Source of the DNA: Candidatus Cloacimonadota bacterium
GTDB taxonomy: Bacteria; Cloacimonadota; Cloacimonadia; Cloacimonadales; Cloacimonadaceae
Assembly (NCBI GenBank): GCA_012728875.1
Contig: JAAYEF010000011.1
Span: 1-64,000 of the forward strand
Length of the DNA: 64,000 nucleotides
Direction: 5' to 3'
A program made the translations under genes and the position numbers. A model generated the notes under the pieces. It was not told where the DNA came from. It was given only the letters and a program-made list of their open reading frames with translations, and did not search any database. Positions 1 through 7,901 of the stretch are shown in pieces. The number at the start of each line of letters is the position of its first letter. Position 1 is the first letter of the stretch.

Positions 1-381
1 ATGACGCGTGGGTGCAGGCTTTGGGTGTGTTTGTAACAGGTTTGCGTGTCACGCACAGGTTTTAAGGTTTTATCGTTGTAGCGTTTCGCTGCGCATCAGG
101 CGAAGAAAGCGCCAATTCTCCAAGCCATCTGTCTCCAAGTCTCACAGAGCGAAGCGATAGAATCCAGTCCTTGGGAATAAAAAGCCCTGTCACCAACCGC
201 AAACCCCGTACCTTTAGTACCCCTGCCCGCAACCCACGCGTCATTCCGACCGCAGGGAGGAATCCAGGCCATTGGCGTCAATCCAAGCCCGTCACCTCCC
301 CCCAGCCCGGTATATTTAACACAAGCCCCTATCCATCATTAAACAATAATGAAGAAACACAAAACCAAAATCAAAGCGGTC
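1..381. repeat. repeat-rich stretch without a convincing gene
   Basis: No open frame here looks like a gene. Positions 20-66 repeat almost exactly at 1309-1355 (a segment around GTTTGCGTGTCACGCACAGG). Positions 66-148 are the left arm of an inverted repeat whose partner lies at 7649-7735. Around 236-270 there is a copy of the 'cattccgaccgcagggagg' word that also occurs inside the 103-bp tandem units downstream. I read this as an accumulation of dispersed intergenic repeats. Confidence 0.7.
66..148 (-). repeat. left arm of an ~83-bp inverted repeat (partner 7649-7735)
   Basis: The reverse complement of this stretch begins TCTGTGAGACTTGGAGACAG and continues to GCGCAGCGAAACGCTA, matching 7649-7735 with only scattered differences by eye. 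The arms face each other across 7.5 kb containing the GLUG genes. No transposase lies between them, so they may be dispersed repeats rather than transposon ends. Confidence 0.7.
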
Positions 382-693
382 TTAAAACGGAAACAAATCC
401 TCCCGGGAAAAATTCGGGTCCGCCAAATCGACCCAATTCATGTTCATTGCTTCAATGAGGGCGACTTTTTTATCCCGCCTCCATTTCTTTATTTTTTTCT
501 CTGCGTAGATGGCGTCGTCTGCAGTGGGAAATACCTGATACCACACCAGCATTTTTATTCCATACTTTTTTGTGAAGCCGGGGATTTTTCCTTCCTTGTG
601 TTCCGCAGTGCGACGTCTCAAGTCTCCGGTGAAGCCCACGTAAATGGTTCCGTTACGTTTGTTTGCCAAGATGTATGTATAGTATTGTTTCAT
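382..693 (-). CDS. GIY-YIG nuclease family protein
   Basis: A 103-residue single-domain GIY-YIG protein. The core shows the first tyrosine stretch (YTYIL, residues 5-9), the second (IYVG, 17-20), a basic helix with candidate catalytic arginines (DLRRR, 24-28) and a later YAEKKIKKWRR segment carrying the conserved glutamate. The length is that of the stand-alone uncharacterised GIY-YIG group, not UvrC or an intron endonuclease. The frame stays open 54 codons upstream, but that extension only translates repeat DNA, so the methionine immediately before KQYYTYIL is chosen. No clear ribosome site precedes it. It sits alone among repeats, which suggests a horizontally mobile gene; substrate and role are unknown. 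Confidence 0.8.
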   Translation of the reverse strand: MKQYYTYILANKRNGTIYVGFTGDLRRRTAEHKEGKIPGFTKKYGIKMLVWYQVFPTADDAIYAEKKIKKWRRDKKVALIEAMNMNWVDLADPNFSREDLFPF

Positions 694-750
694 GAATGCA
701 GGGAAATATGGGTTTATTATTTTGACAAGGTTTTTTTTTGTTTCCAAGGG

Positions 751-1368
751 ACTGGATCCCTCACGTTCGTTCGGGATGACGCGTGGGTGCTGGGTTTGGT
801 TGTGTTTTTTCTCGTGGCTGGCGAATGGTATCGAGGCTTTTTTAACCCAACGCACTGGATTCCTCCCTGCAGTCGGAATGACGCGTGGGTGCTGGGTTTG
901 GGTGTGTTTTTTCTCGTGGCTGGCGGATGGTAACGAGGCTTTTTTAAGCCCAACGCACTGGATCCCTCACGTTCGTTCGGGATGACAGGCTGGTTCGGCT
1001 TTGGGTGTGTTTTTCCTCGTGGCTGGCGGATGGTATCGAGGCTTTTTTAACCCAACGCACTGGATTCCTCCCTGCGGTCGGAATGACGCGGGGGTGCTGG
1101 GTTTGGTTGTGTTTTTTCTCGTGGCTGGCGGATGGTGACAGGGCTTTTTTTTGTCTCCAAGGGACTGGATCCCTCCCTGCGGTCGGGATGACGCGTGGGC
1201 TCTGGGTTTGGGTGTGTTTTTCATCGTGGCTGGCAGATGGTAACGAGGCTTTTTTAAGCCCAACGCACTGGATCCCTCACGTTCGTTCGGGATGACAGGT
1301 GGCTCTGGGTTTGGGTGTGTTTGCAACAGGTTTGCGTGTCACGCACAGGTTTTAAGTTCACGCAGATT
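751..1368. repeat. six tandem ~103-bp repeat units
   Basis: Units begin with ACTGGAT at about 751, 854, 957, 1059, 1164 and 1267 (spacing 102-105 bp). Each holds either 'cctccctgcggtcgg' or 'cctcacgttcgttcggga', then GATGACGCG or a similar word, a T/G-rich stretch ending in CTCGTGGCTGGCG, and GAGGCTTTTTTAA. The units differ by about 10-20%. Some frames through them translate to IPNEREGS- or RPQGGIQ-like strings, which are non-coding repeat signatures, not proteins. Confidence 0.85.
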
Positions 1369-1576
1369 TTGCCGATTACGCTGATAATTATATACGGATT
1401 TAACGGATGAGAACGGATGGAACGGATGGGAGGGGTGTAAGCGTCGGAGCGCCGAATTCATTCGGCCGTAGATGCCAGATTCATCTGGCATAATTGGAAT
1501 CCCAGCTACACCTTTCCTCCGGATAAATCCGGAGGCTCCGACCGGTTGAAACCGGTGTTCCAACAGGCTTCGACTC

Positions 1577-1666
1577 CACCTCGCCATCTCGCCATCTCGC
1601 CACCTCACCATCTCGCCACCTCACCATCTCGCTATCTCGCCATCTCGCCACCTCACCATCTCGCCA
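1577..1666. repeat. 9-bp-class microsatellite (CTCGCCATC / CTCACCACC)
   Basis: About ten imperfect repeats of a nonamer alternating CTCGCCATC, CTCGCCACC and CTCACCATC. An inverted echo (GCGAGGTAGCGAGATGGCGAGG) lies at about 7615-7636 next to the right inverted-repeat arm. Confidence 0.8.
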
Positions 1667-1804
1667 AACAAATCCCCTTTTCATCATTCCAATCCTGTGT
1701 ATCCCTAATCTATTAAAAAAATCCGTGCCAATCTGCGTTTTTTTCAGCGCCAATCTGCGGGAACCCCCCAAAATGTTACCCACTATATATGGAGGGGTAT
1801 CTTG

Positions 1805-1853
1805 CTACCATCCTAAAGACAAGCTAAACTCTTCCCAAACACTTCCCAAAGCT
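1805..1853 (-). repeat. dispersed repeat, copy 1 (copy 2 at 26875-26913)
   Basis: Read on the minus strand it starts CTTTGGGAAGTGTT and runs on to AGGATGG-AGC. The same order of words occurs on the plus strand at 26875-26913. Both copies are intergenic. Confidence 0.5.
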
Positions 1854-1948
1854 TCAGGTTGATGTTTTTTGGAGGTTTTGGGATTGTCTAAAGCATGGTT
1901 TTACATGATGTTAAGCTCATTTTTTTAACGTTTTAAGGAGGACACAAA

Positions 1949-2107
1949 ATGAAGGTAACTTTCAAAAATATGATTCAGGCGTATCAGGGCAAGTGTGATG
2001 GCCTGATTTACTACTACAATCCCCGGCTCAAACGTATGCTGTGCAGAAGCCACGCCAAGCCCAGGGAATCCACGTGCAAAATCTCCTTGACGGGAAACAA
2101 ATGGTGA
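1949..2107 (+). CDS. small basic protein of 52 residues, unknown function
   Basis: An ATG preceded by a near-perfect ribosome site (AAGGAGG at 1936-1942, about 6 bases upstream) opens a 52-codon frame ending in TGA. The product starts MKVTFKNMIQAY and contains a tyrosine run (IYYYNPRLKRM), two cysteines in the middle (residues 16 and 32), a third at 43, and a basic C-terminus. There is no signal peptide or membrane segment. It is the only well-initiated frame between the repeat field and the GLUG genes. I do not recognise the family. The strong Shine-Dalgarno sequence is the main argument that it is real. Confidence 0.6.
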   Translation: MKVTFKNMIQAYQGKCDGLIYYYNPRLKRMLCRSHAKPRESTCKISLTGNKW

Positions 2108-2256
2108 ACTATTTGTAAAATCGTCTTGTTAGGAATGAAAATTGCTTATAAATATTCATATTGAGTGTCCCCGCCTGAAGCACCTGTACGGGAAAGTCCA
2201 TAACGTTTTAAGAAAATCATGAGCACTACAAAGTTTTGGAAAATCAGGAGAAAGAC

Positions 2257-3855
2257 ATGAATAGGAGAAGCTTATTTTGGCTGGCATTGATAGCTTTATC
2301 GATGCTTTCGACACTAATGTTTGCTCAGTTCGCCGGAGGTTCCGGCACTCAAGCCAACCCTTGGCTGGTGGAAACGGCAGAGCATCTGAACAACGTGCGT
2401 AATTATCTGGGATTTCAGCATGCGGGCAAATGGTTCCGCCAGATTGCCGACATCGATTTGGGAGTTCCCCCTTGGAATGAAGGTGAAGGTTGGGTGCCCA
2501 TTGGAGGAGTGCAAGAATCCAATGAGTTTAGAAACAAGTACGATGGAGCCGGGCATAAAATCATAGGACTTTACATCAACAGGCCCTATAAATATCATCA
2601 GGCTCTTTTTGGCGAATTTTTCGGAAGAGTCCAAAATTTGGAACTTGTAGACGTTAACGTGACAGGTGATAACTTAGTCGGCGCCTTGGTGGCTAATGCG
2701 GGCTGGACTGCTGTCATCAGCGGCTGCAGCTGTTCAGGATACGTTCAAGGCCAAAGTACTGTCGGAGGCTTGGTGGGTGCGATTGGTCTTTCCCAAATCG
2801 ACAACTGCCACAGTTCTGCAACAGTTACGGGGGTAAACTTTACCGGCGGCTTACTGGGTGCGGCTACTGCTGGCGAAATCCACAACTGCCACAGCAGCGG
2901 AGTAGTGACCGGAGAACTTGAGACCGGCGGATTTATTGGATTCTGTTGGGAGGATACCATTATTTCCCACTGCTACAGCTCTGCAACGGTTACGGGGGAA
3001 TCCTATACCGGCGGATTTGGAGGTAGTGTCGCAGGTCCGATAAGCTCTTGCTACAGTACAGGAACCGTATACGGGCAAAGAACAACCGGCGGATTTACGG
3101 GTTCGAACCTCGTAAGCCACTACAACTGCTTCAGCACAGGGACCGTTTATGGCATAGAATTTACGGGCGGGTTCACGGGAGTGAATAGTGCGCAAACTTC
3201 TAAATGCTATAGTCAAGGAGATGTGTGGGGTGAAGAAAATACCGGCGGATTTGCGGGAGGTAATTGGTCCACCATCACCAACTGCTATAGCGCTGCCAGC
3301 GTTCACGGTTTTGACAACACCGGCGGATTGGTGGGGAAAAATCAGCCCAACAACACGCAGATTCTAAGCTGCTATTGGGATATGGAAGCTTCGGGGCAAT
3401 CCAGCAGCGATGGCGGACAAGGGCGCTTGACGGCGCAGATGGTCTTTCCCCACAGCGATGACAGCTACGTGGGCTGGGATTGGGAGATCTGGGCGCCGGA
3501 TGCCGAACACAGCATAAACGGCGGCTACCCCTACCTGCGAGCCCATCTGGAAGTGGTTTGGGTTGACGAATCCGTGCCGCCCATCTCGGAAAACATAATC
3601 AGCGTTTTTCCACAGCCAGCTTTCAAAGCGCCGAGGGTTTCCATCAAAAGCGAAAGCCCTGGAAAGCTCAGCTACACAATCTATAACGTTCGTGGACAGA
3701 AATTGTATTCGGCAGAGATTTACAGCCATGATAAAGAGCAAAGCTTCGAGCTTCCCCTTGAGGCTTGGAAGCAGCTTTCCAATGGGGTTTATCTCTTGAG
3801 TTTGGAGAGGGAAAATCAAAGAATCGCCACGACAAGGATGGTGGTGGTGAAATAG
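2257..3855 (+). CDS. secreted GLUG-repeat protein with C-terminal sorting-like domain (copy 1)
   Basis: A 532-residue exported protein. An N-terminal signal peptide (about residues 1-23, ending at FAQ) is followed by a GGSGTQANPWLV segment typical of the start of GLUG-type beta-solenoid proteins. About nine GLUG repeats (TGGFTG / VGGLVG ... CYSxGxVxG) fill residues ~125-385. The last ~85 residues (FPQPAF... YTIYNVRGQKLY...NGVYLL) resemble the type IX secretion sorting domain. The ATG at 2257 has AGGAG 6 bases upstream; an upstream TTG in frame is less likely. It is the first of three tandem paralogues 20 bp apart and is probably a surface-attached adhesin or matrix protein; the ligand cannot be told. 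Confidence 0.85.
   Translation: MNRRSLFWLALIALSMLSTLMFAQFAGGSGTQANPWLVETAEHLNNVRNYLGFQHAGKWFRQIADIDLGVPPWNEGEGWVPIGGVQESNEFRNKYDGAGHKIIGLYINRPYKYHQALFGEFFGRVQNLELVDVNVTGDNLVGALVANAGWTAVISGCSCSGYVQGQSTVGGLVGAIGLSQIDNCHSSATVTGVNFTGGLLGAATAGEIHNCHSSGVVTGELETGGFIGFCWEDTIISHCYSSATVTGESYTGGFGGSVAGPISSCYSTGTVYGQRTTGGFTGSNLVSHYNCFSTGTVYGIEFTGGFTGVNSAQTSKCYSQGDVWGEENTGGFAGGNWSTITNCYSAASVHGFDNTGGLVGKNQPNNTQILSCYWDMEASGQSSSDGGQGRLTAQMVFPHSDDSYVGWDWEIWAPDAEHSINGGYPYLRAHLEVVWVDESVPPISENIISVFPQPAFKAPRVSIKSESPGKLSYTIYNVRGQKLYSAEIYSHDKEQSFELPLEAWKQLSNGVYLLSLERENQRIATTRMVVVK
3608..3855 (+). repeat. 248-bp 3'-module, copy 1
   Basis: Encodes the C-terminal sorting-like domain of the first GLUG gene. It is nearly identical in DNA and exactly equal in length to 5284-5531 and 7329-7576, including codon third positions, whereas the repeat regions upstream have diverged widely. 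Confidence 0.9.
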
Positions 3856-3875
3856 GATTTTATAAGGAGAAAGAC

Positions 3876-5531
3876 ATGAAAAGGAAAAGCTTTTTTTGGC
3901 TGGCATTGATGTTTTTATCGATGCTTTCGACATCGGTTTTTGCCCAGTTCGCCGGAGGTTCCGGCACCCAGGACGACCCCTGGCAGGTCACCACTGCCGA
4001 ACATTTGAACAACGTGCGGTATTATTTGGGAGTTGCGCATGAAGACAAATACTTTATCCAAACGGCAAATATTGATTTGGGCGTCCCCCCATGGAACGAG
4101 GGCGAAGGCTGGGAGCCAATTGGAGGAGTTAACTATCTAAAGAATTTTCATGGCAACTACAATGGAAATGGACACGTGATTTCGGGACTCTATATAAATA
4201 GACCCATTGGCAGCTTTCAAGGTCTCTTTGGTAGACTGGAAGGAACCATTCAAAACCTGGGGCTTGCAGACGTTGATGTGACCAGTCATCACTTCGTCGG
4301 TGGATTGGCAGGTTCAGCCAATTGGGGCACCCTCTATAATTGCTCTGTTACGGGAAACGTAACCGGTACATCATCTACCGGTGGTTTGGCAGGGTCCGGC
4401 GGCTCAATCAGCAACTGTCATAGCGCAGCAAATGTCTCAGGTCAAACATTGGCAGGCGGATTGGTCGGTGACGACTACTGGGGCACCATAAGCAATTGCC
4501 ACAGCTCAGGAGAAGTAAACGGTAATGTGGCTATCGGTGGATTGGTGGGATCCGGTGGGATTATTTATGATAGCCATAGTACCGCCAATGTTTCCGGAGC
4601 TCAACGAGTTGGCGGCTTGATTGGTGTCAACAAGTATTCAATCACATTTTGCTACAGCGCCGGGAACGTTTCGGGCAACATCGATGTTGGAGGATTGGTG
4701 GGTTCAAATGAAGGAACCATCTGGCATTCCTACAGCACAGGAAACGTTGAGGGTGAAGAACGGGTTGGCGGTCTGGTGGGCAGTAGTGAAAATGTGTTTA
4801 TGAACTGCTACAGCACCGGGGAGGTTACGGGCATCAGCCAATTGGGTGGCCTGATTGGGGCAAATAGCGGTCCCATCAAAAATTGCTATAGCAGCGGCAG
4901 CGTTTCGGGGAATTCGGTTGTTGGCGGCTTGGTGGGGGTTAATCTTGAAAACACTGTGCAAGACTGTTTCAGCATAGGAAGCGTTACAGGCGATTCGGAG
5001 ACCGGCGGCTTGGTGGGCAGGTTTGATTCTGGTTTTATAGTCCACAGCTATTGGAACCTTGAGACATCCGGTCAGCAAGCAAGCTCCGGCGGCGAGGGGC
5101 GGCTCACCGCTCAAATGCTTTATCCCTATGGCGAAAACACATTTTTGGGCTGGGATTGGGTGTATTGGGGTCCGGATATGGATTTCACCAAAAACAACGG
5201 TTATCCATACTTGAGAGTGTACTATGATGAAGTTGGCAACGAAGATCTCGTTGCCCCGATACCAAAGTCGTCCATCAGCGCATTTCCACAGCCAGCTTTC
5301 AAAGCGCCGAGGGTTTCCATCAAAAGCGAAAGCCCTGGAAAGCTCAGCTACACAATCTATAACGTTCGTGGACAGAAATTGTATTCGGCAGAGATTTACA
5401 GTTATGATAAAGAGCAGGGCTTCGAGCTTCCATTTGAGGCTTGGAAGCAGCTTTCCAATGGGGTTTATCTCTTGAGTTTGGAGAGGGAAAATCAAAGAAT
5501 CGCCACGTCCAGGATGGTGGTGGTGAAGTAG
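3876..5531 (+). CDS. secreted GLUG-repeat protein with C-terminal sorting-like domain (copy 2)
   Basis: A 551-residue paralogue of its neighbours: signal peptide (MKRKSFFWLALMFLS..., cut near FAQ), the GGSGTQDDPWQV lead-in, about ten GLUG repeats of the form VGGLVGSNxGxIxxCYSxGxVxG, and the shared 85-residue C-terminal domain. The start at 3876 follows AAGGAG (3864-3869). The frame is open for 37 codons further upstream, but that part overlaps the previous gene. The order of domains implies Sec export followed by type IX surface delivery, which is an inference from the C-terminal domain and the presence of SprA in this window. Confidence 0.85.
   Translation: MKRKSFFWLALMFLSMLSTSVFAQFAGGSGTQDDPWQVTTAEHLNNVRYYLGVAHEDKYFIQTANIDLGVPPWNEGEGWEPIGGVNYLKNFHGNYNGNGHVISGLYINRPIGSFQGLFGRLEGTIQNLGLADVDVTSHHFVGGLAGSANWGTLYNCSVTGNVTGTSSTGGLAGSGGSISNCHSAANVSGQTLAGGLVGDDYWGTISNCHSSGEVNGNVAIGGLVGSGGIIYDSHSTANVSGAQRVGGLIGVNKYSITFCYSAGNVSGNIDVGGLVGSNEGTIWHSYSTGNVEGEERVGGLVGSSENVFMNCYSTGEVTGISQLGGLIGANSGPIKNCYSSGSVSGNSVVGGLVGVNLENTVQDCFSIGSVTGDSETGGLVGRFDSGFIVHSYWNLETSGQQASSGGEGRLTAQMLYPYGENTFLGWDWVYWGPDMDFTKNNGYPYLRVYYDEVGNEDLVAPIPKSSISAFPQPAFKAPRVSIKSESPGKLSYTIYNVRGQKLYSAEIYSYDKEQGFELPFEAWKQLSNGVYLLSLERENQRIATSRMVVVK
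5284..5531 (+). repeat. 248-bp 3'-module, copy 2
   Basis: Same module as 3608-3855, with only a handful of base differences by eye (for example AGTTATGATAAAGAGCAGGG against AGCCATGATAAAGAGCAAAG). Ends at the stop codon. Confidence 0.9.
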
Positions 5532-5551
5532 GGTTTTCAAAGGAGTATGAG

Positions 5552-7576
5552 ATGAAAAGGAGAGTTCCATTTTGGCTGGCATTGATAACTTTATCAATGC
5601 TTTTGACGCCGGTGTTCGCCCAGTTTGCCGGCGGAAGCGGCACCCAGGACGACCCTTGGCAGGTCGCCACGGCTGAACATTTGAACAATCTGCGTAATTA
5701 CATTGGATGGGACCATCACGACAAGCATTTCATCCAGACGGCGGATATCGACTTGGGTGTTCCCCCTTGGAACCAGGGCGAAGGCTGGGAGCCGATTGGG
5801 TCTAATATCCCGGATGACAATTGGACATCAAACTTGTTCAGAGCTATGTACAACGGTAATGGACACGTGATATCGGGGCTTTATATAAACAGACCCAACG
5901 ACAACTATCAGGGTCTTTTTGTGTGTTTGGATGGAGCAGATATTCAAAATCTGGAACTTCAAGACATTAACGTGACCGGTAATAAATGGGTAGGCGGTCT
6001 TGCAGCTACAATTAGAAATAGCGTTATACGTAATTGTCACGTTTCCGGAGAAGTGATAGGTATGGAGAGTTTAATCGGTTTAATGATGGGAACAGGAAGT
6101 TTTTTCACCGATGCCGATGGGGAGCTCACTGATTGCTCCAGCTCTGGAACCGTTTCGGGGGGTAGTTGTGTGGGAGGACTGGTAGGGACCATTAGATACG
6201 TAAGAGTGAGCAATTGTCACAGTTCGGCAACTGTGTCCGGTAAATTTATAATTGGCGGTTTTGCGGGATATGCTGATGGGATTGAAAACTGCCATAGCAC
6301 GGGAGATGTAACGGGATATTCGAACGTGGGCGGATTGGTGGGACAAGGTACACAAATCTACCATTGCAGAAGCTCGGCAACCGTGAATGGATATAGTTCC
6401 GTGGGCGGATTGGTGGGCTCCGGCGAAATAATCGAACATTGCCAAAGCTCAGGATACGTTCAAGGCTATAGCTGCGTCGGCGGCTTGTTGGGCTATGGAG
6501 GGAAAATTAGGCACTGCAGCAGCTCGACAACGGTGGAAGGAAATGATGCCGTGGGCGGATTGGCGGGCGTGGCCTTCGAATATGTTGATTATTCCCACAG
6601 CACGGGAGACGTTTCAGGGGGTGATTATATGGGCGGCTTGGTGGGCATAAATCACGAATACATCCGGTATTGCTATAGCACCGGAAACGTATCAGGCAGT
6701 CAGTTTGTGGGTGGCTTGGTGGGAATCAACTTTTGTAATTGTTCCACATCCAATCCAAACATAAGATATTCCCACAGCACGGGAGACGTATCCGGAAATA
6801 TCTGCGTGGGGGGATTGGTTGGAAGGAATGAAAAAATCATGTTCAACTGTTACAGCAGCGGAGAGGTCGTGGGCGTCGAGAAAGTGGGCGGTTTGGTGGG
6901 TGAAAATCTTGACCTGGTGCAAAACTGTTATAGCAGCGGAAACGTTAACGGACATGAAAGCGTAGGCGGTTTGGTGGGGAATAATGAAAATTCCATTGTG
7001 AAAGATTCCTACAGCCTTGGAAGCGTGACGGGAGTAGCGGATTTCGGCGGCCTGGTGGGCAAAACAACAAACGGCTCTGTGATCAACAGCTATTGGAACC
7101 TTGACAGCTCCGGGCAAAACAGCAGCTCCGGCGGCGAAGGCCGGTTCACACATCAAATGGTCTTTCCCCACAGCGATGACACATATGTCGGCTGGGATTG
7201 GGATTATTGGGGTCAGGATGCGGATTACAGCCAAAACAACGGCTACCCATACTTGAAAGAGATTTGGGAGGGTCAGGTTGAAAACCAGGATTTGGTCTCC
7301 CCCATCCCGGAAAACAGAATCAGTGTTTTTCCCCAGCCGGCTTTCACAGCGCCGAGGGTTTCCATCAAAAGCGAAAGCCCTGGAAAGCTCAGCTACACAA
7401 TCTATAACGTTCGTGGACAGAAATTGTATTCGGCAGAGATTTACAGCCATGAAAAAGAGCAAAGCTTCGAGCTTCCCCTTGAGGCTTGGAAGCAGCTTTC
7501 CAATGGGGTTTATCTCTTGAGCTTGGAGAGGGATAAGCACAGAATCGCCACTTCCAGGATGGTGGTGGTGAAATAG
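5552..7576 (+). CDS. secreted GLUG-repeat protein with C-terminal sorting-like domain (copy 3)
   Basis: The longest paralogue, 674 residues, with the same signal peptide and lead-in and about thirteen GLUG repeats, followed by the shared C-terminal domain. One repeat near residues 170-200 is degenerate (LIGLMMGTGSFF in place of the GGLVG core) and carries an insertion. The start at 5552 has AAAGGAG at 5539-5545; the preceding gene stops at 5531. Repeat number rises from about nine to ten to thirteen along the cluster, as expected if copies arise by duplication and then expand or contract by recombination between repeats. Confidence 0.85.
   Translation: MKRRVPFWLALITLSMLLTPVFAQFAGGSGTQDDPWQVATAEHLNNLRNYIGWDHHDKHFIQTADIDLGVPPWNQGEGWEPIGSNIPDDNWTSNLFRAMYNGNGHVISGLYINRPNDNYQGLFVCLDGADIQNLELQDINVTGNKWVGGLAATIRNSVIRNCHVSGEVIGMESLIGLMMGTGSFFTDADGELTDCSSSGTVSGGSCVGGLVGTIRYVRVSNCHSSATVSGKFIIGGFAGYADGIENCHSTGDVTGYSNVGGLVGQGTQIYHCRSSATVNGYSSVGGLVGSGEIIEHCQSSGYVQGYSCVGGLLGYGGKIRHCSSSTTVEGNDAVGGLAGVAFEYVDYSHSTGDVSGGDYMGGLVGINHEYIRYCYSTGNVSGSQFVGGLVGINFCNCSTSNPNIRYSHSTGDVSGNICVGGLVGRNEKIMFNCYSSGEVVGVEKVGGLVGENLDLVQNCYSSGNVNGHESVGGLVGNNENSIVKDSYSLGSVTGVADFGGLVGKTTNGSVINSYWNLDSSGQNSSSGGEGRFTHQMVFPHSDDTYVGWDWDYWGQDADYSQNNGYPYLKEIWEGQVENQDLVSPIPENRISVFPQPAFTAPRVSIKSESPGKLSYTIYNVRGQKLYSAEIYSHEKEQSFELPLEAWKQLSNGVYLLSLERDKHRIATSRMVVVK
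7329..7576 (+). repeat. 248-bp 3'-module, copy 3
   Basis: Third copy of the near-identical C-terminal coding module (see 3608-3855 and 5284-5531). It is slightly more diverged at its left edge (CCCCAGCCGGCTTTCACAGC). Confidence 0.9.
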
Positions 7577-7648
7577 GGCTTTATCGAATAGAATAGGGAT
7601 GCACAGGAAGTTGGCGAGGTAGCGAGATGGCGAGGTGGTGACTTTGAG

Positions 7649-7735
7649 TCTGTGAGACTTGGAGACAGGGGGACTTGGAGAATTAGCGCTTTCTTCGACT
7701 GAAGCGCAGCGAAACGCTAAAACGTTAAAACGCTA
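7649..7735 (+). repeat. right arm of an ~83-bp inverted repeat (partner 66-148)
   Basis: Begins TCTGTGAGACTTGGAGACAG and ends in an AAACGCTAAAACG series. It matches the reverse complement of 66-148. Confidence 0.7.
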
Positions 7736-7848
7736 AAACCTTAATACTCCGCCATTCATTTTATCCGTATGAAGTATCGCTACAACGTTAAAACGCTAAA
7801 ACGCTACAAGGTTTTTCCATGGTTTTCAGCTTTTCCTTTCATTCACGC

Positions 7849-7876
7849 TTGACAAGCATCTTTGATTTTTTATTAT
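7849..7876 (+). promoter_or_regulatory. sigma-70-like promoter of the hybrid kinase gene
   Basis: TTGACA at 7849-7854, a 16-base spacer, then TATTAT at 7871-7876. The predicted transcription start near 7883 lies downstream of the in-frame ATG at 7875, which supports initiation at 7902. Confidence 0.6.
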
Positions 7877-7901
7877 GCGCCCAAATTCAAGGGAGAACAA
7901 A

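Larger units (their letters stand above)
1369..1948. other. non-coding stretch of degenerate dispersed repeats
   Basis: No gene is visible. It contains short repetitive words such as 'cggatgagaacggatggaacggatgg' in pieces near 1396-1430, a rich microsatellite at 1577-1666, and a segment near 1710-1760 with two similar 'ccaatctgcg' words. The last 60 bases are the leader of the small gene at 1949. Confidence 0.6.
7577..7901. other. intergenic repeat field downstream of the GLUG genes
   Basis: Contains a short run of GCGAGATGG-like nonamers (7615-7638), the right inverted-repeat arm (7649-7735), and several AACGTTAAAACGCTAAAAC words (about 7716-7740 and 7784-7806). The final 50 bases hold the promoter and ribosome site of the gene at 7902. 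No gene is seen. Confidence 0.65.

Noticed and set aside
62-1326. Open frames translating to IPNEREGS- and RPQGGIQ-like peptides
   Set aside because: They run through tandem and dispersed DNA repeats in several frames on both strands, without ribosome sites.
751-1368. Possible CRISPR array
   Set aside because: The repeat period is ~103 bp with divergence throughout the unit; there are no short identical repeats separated by unique spacers, and no cas genes.
66-7735. The GLUG block as a composite transposon
   Set aside because: There is no transposase, no target-site duplication could be seen, and the inverted repeats are imperfect and resemble other dispersed repeats.
7875-7901. ATG 7875 as start of the hybrid kinase
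   Set aside because: It overlaps the -10 box (7871-7876), whereas ATG 7902 has a good ribosome site.
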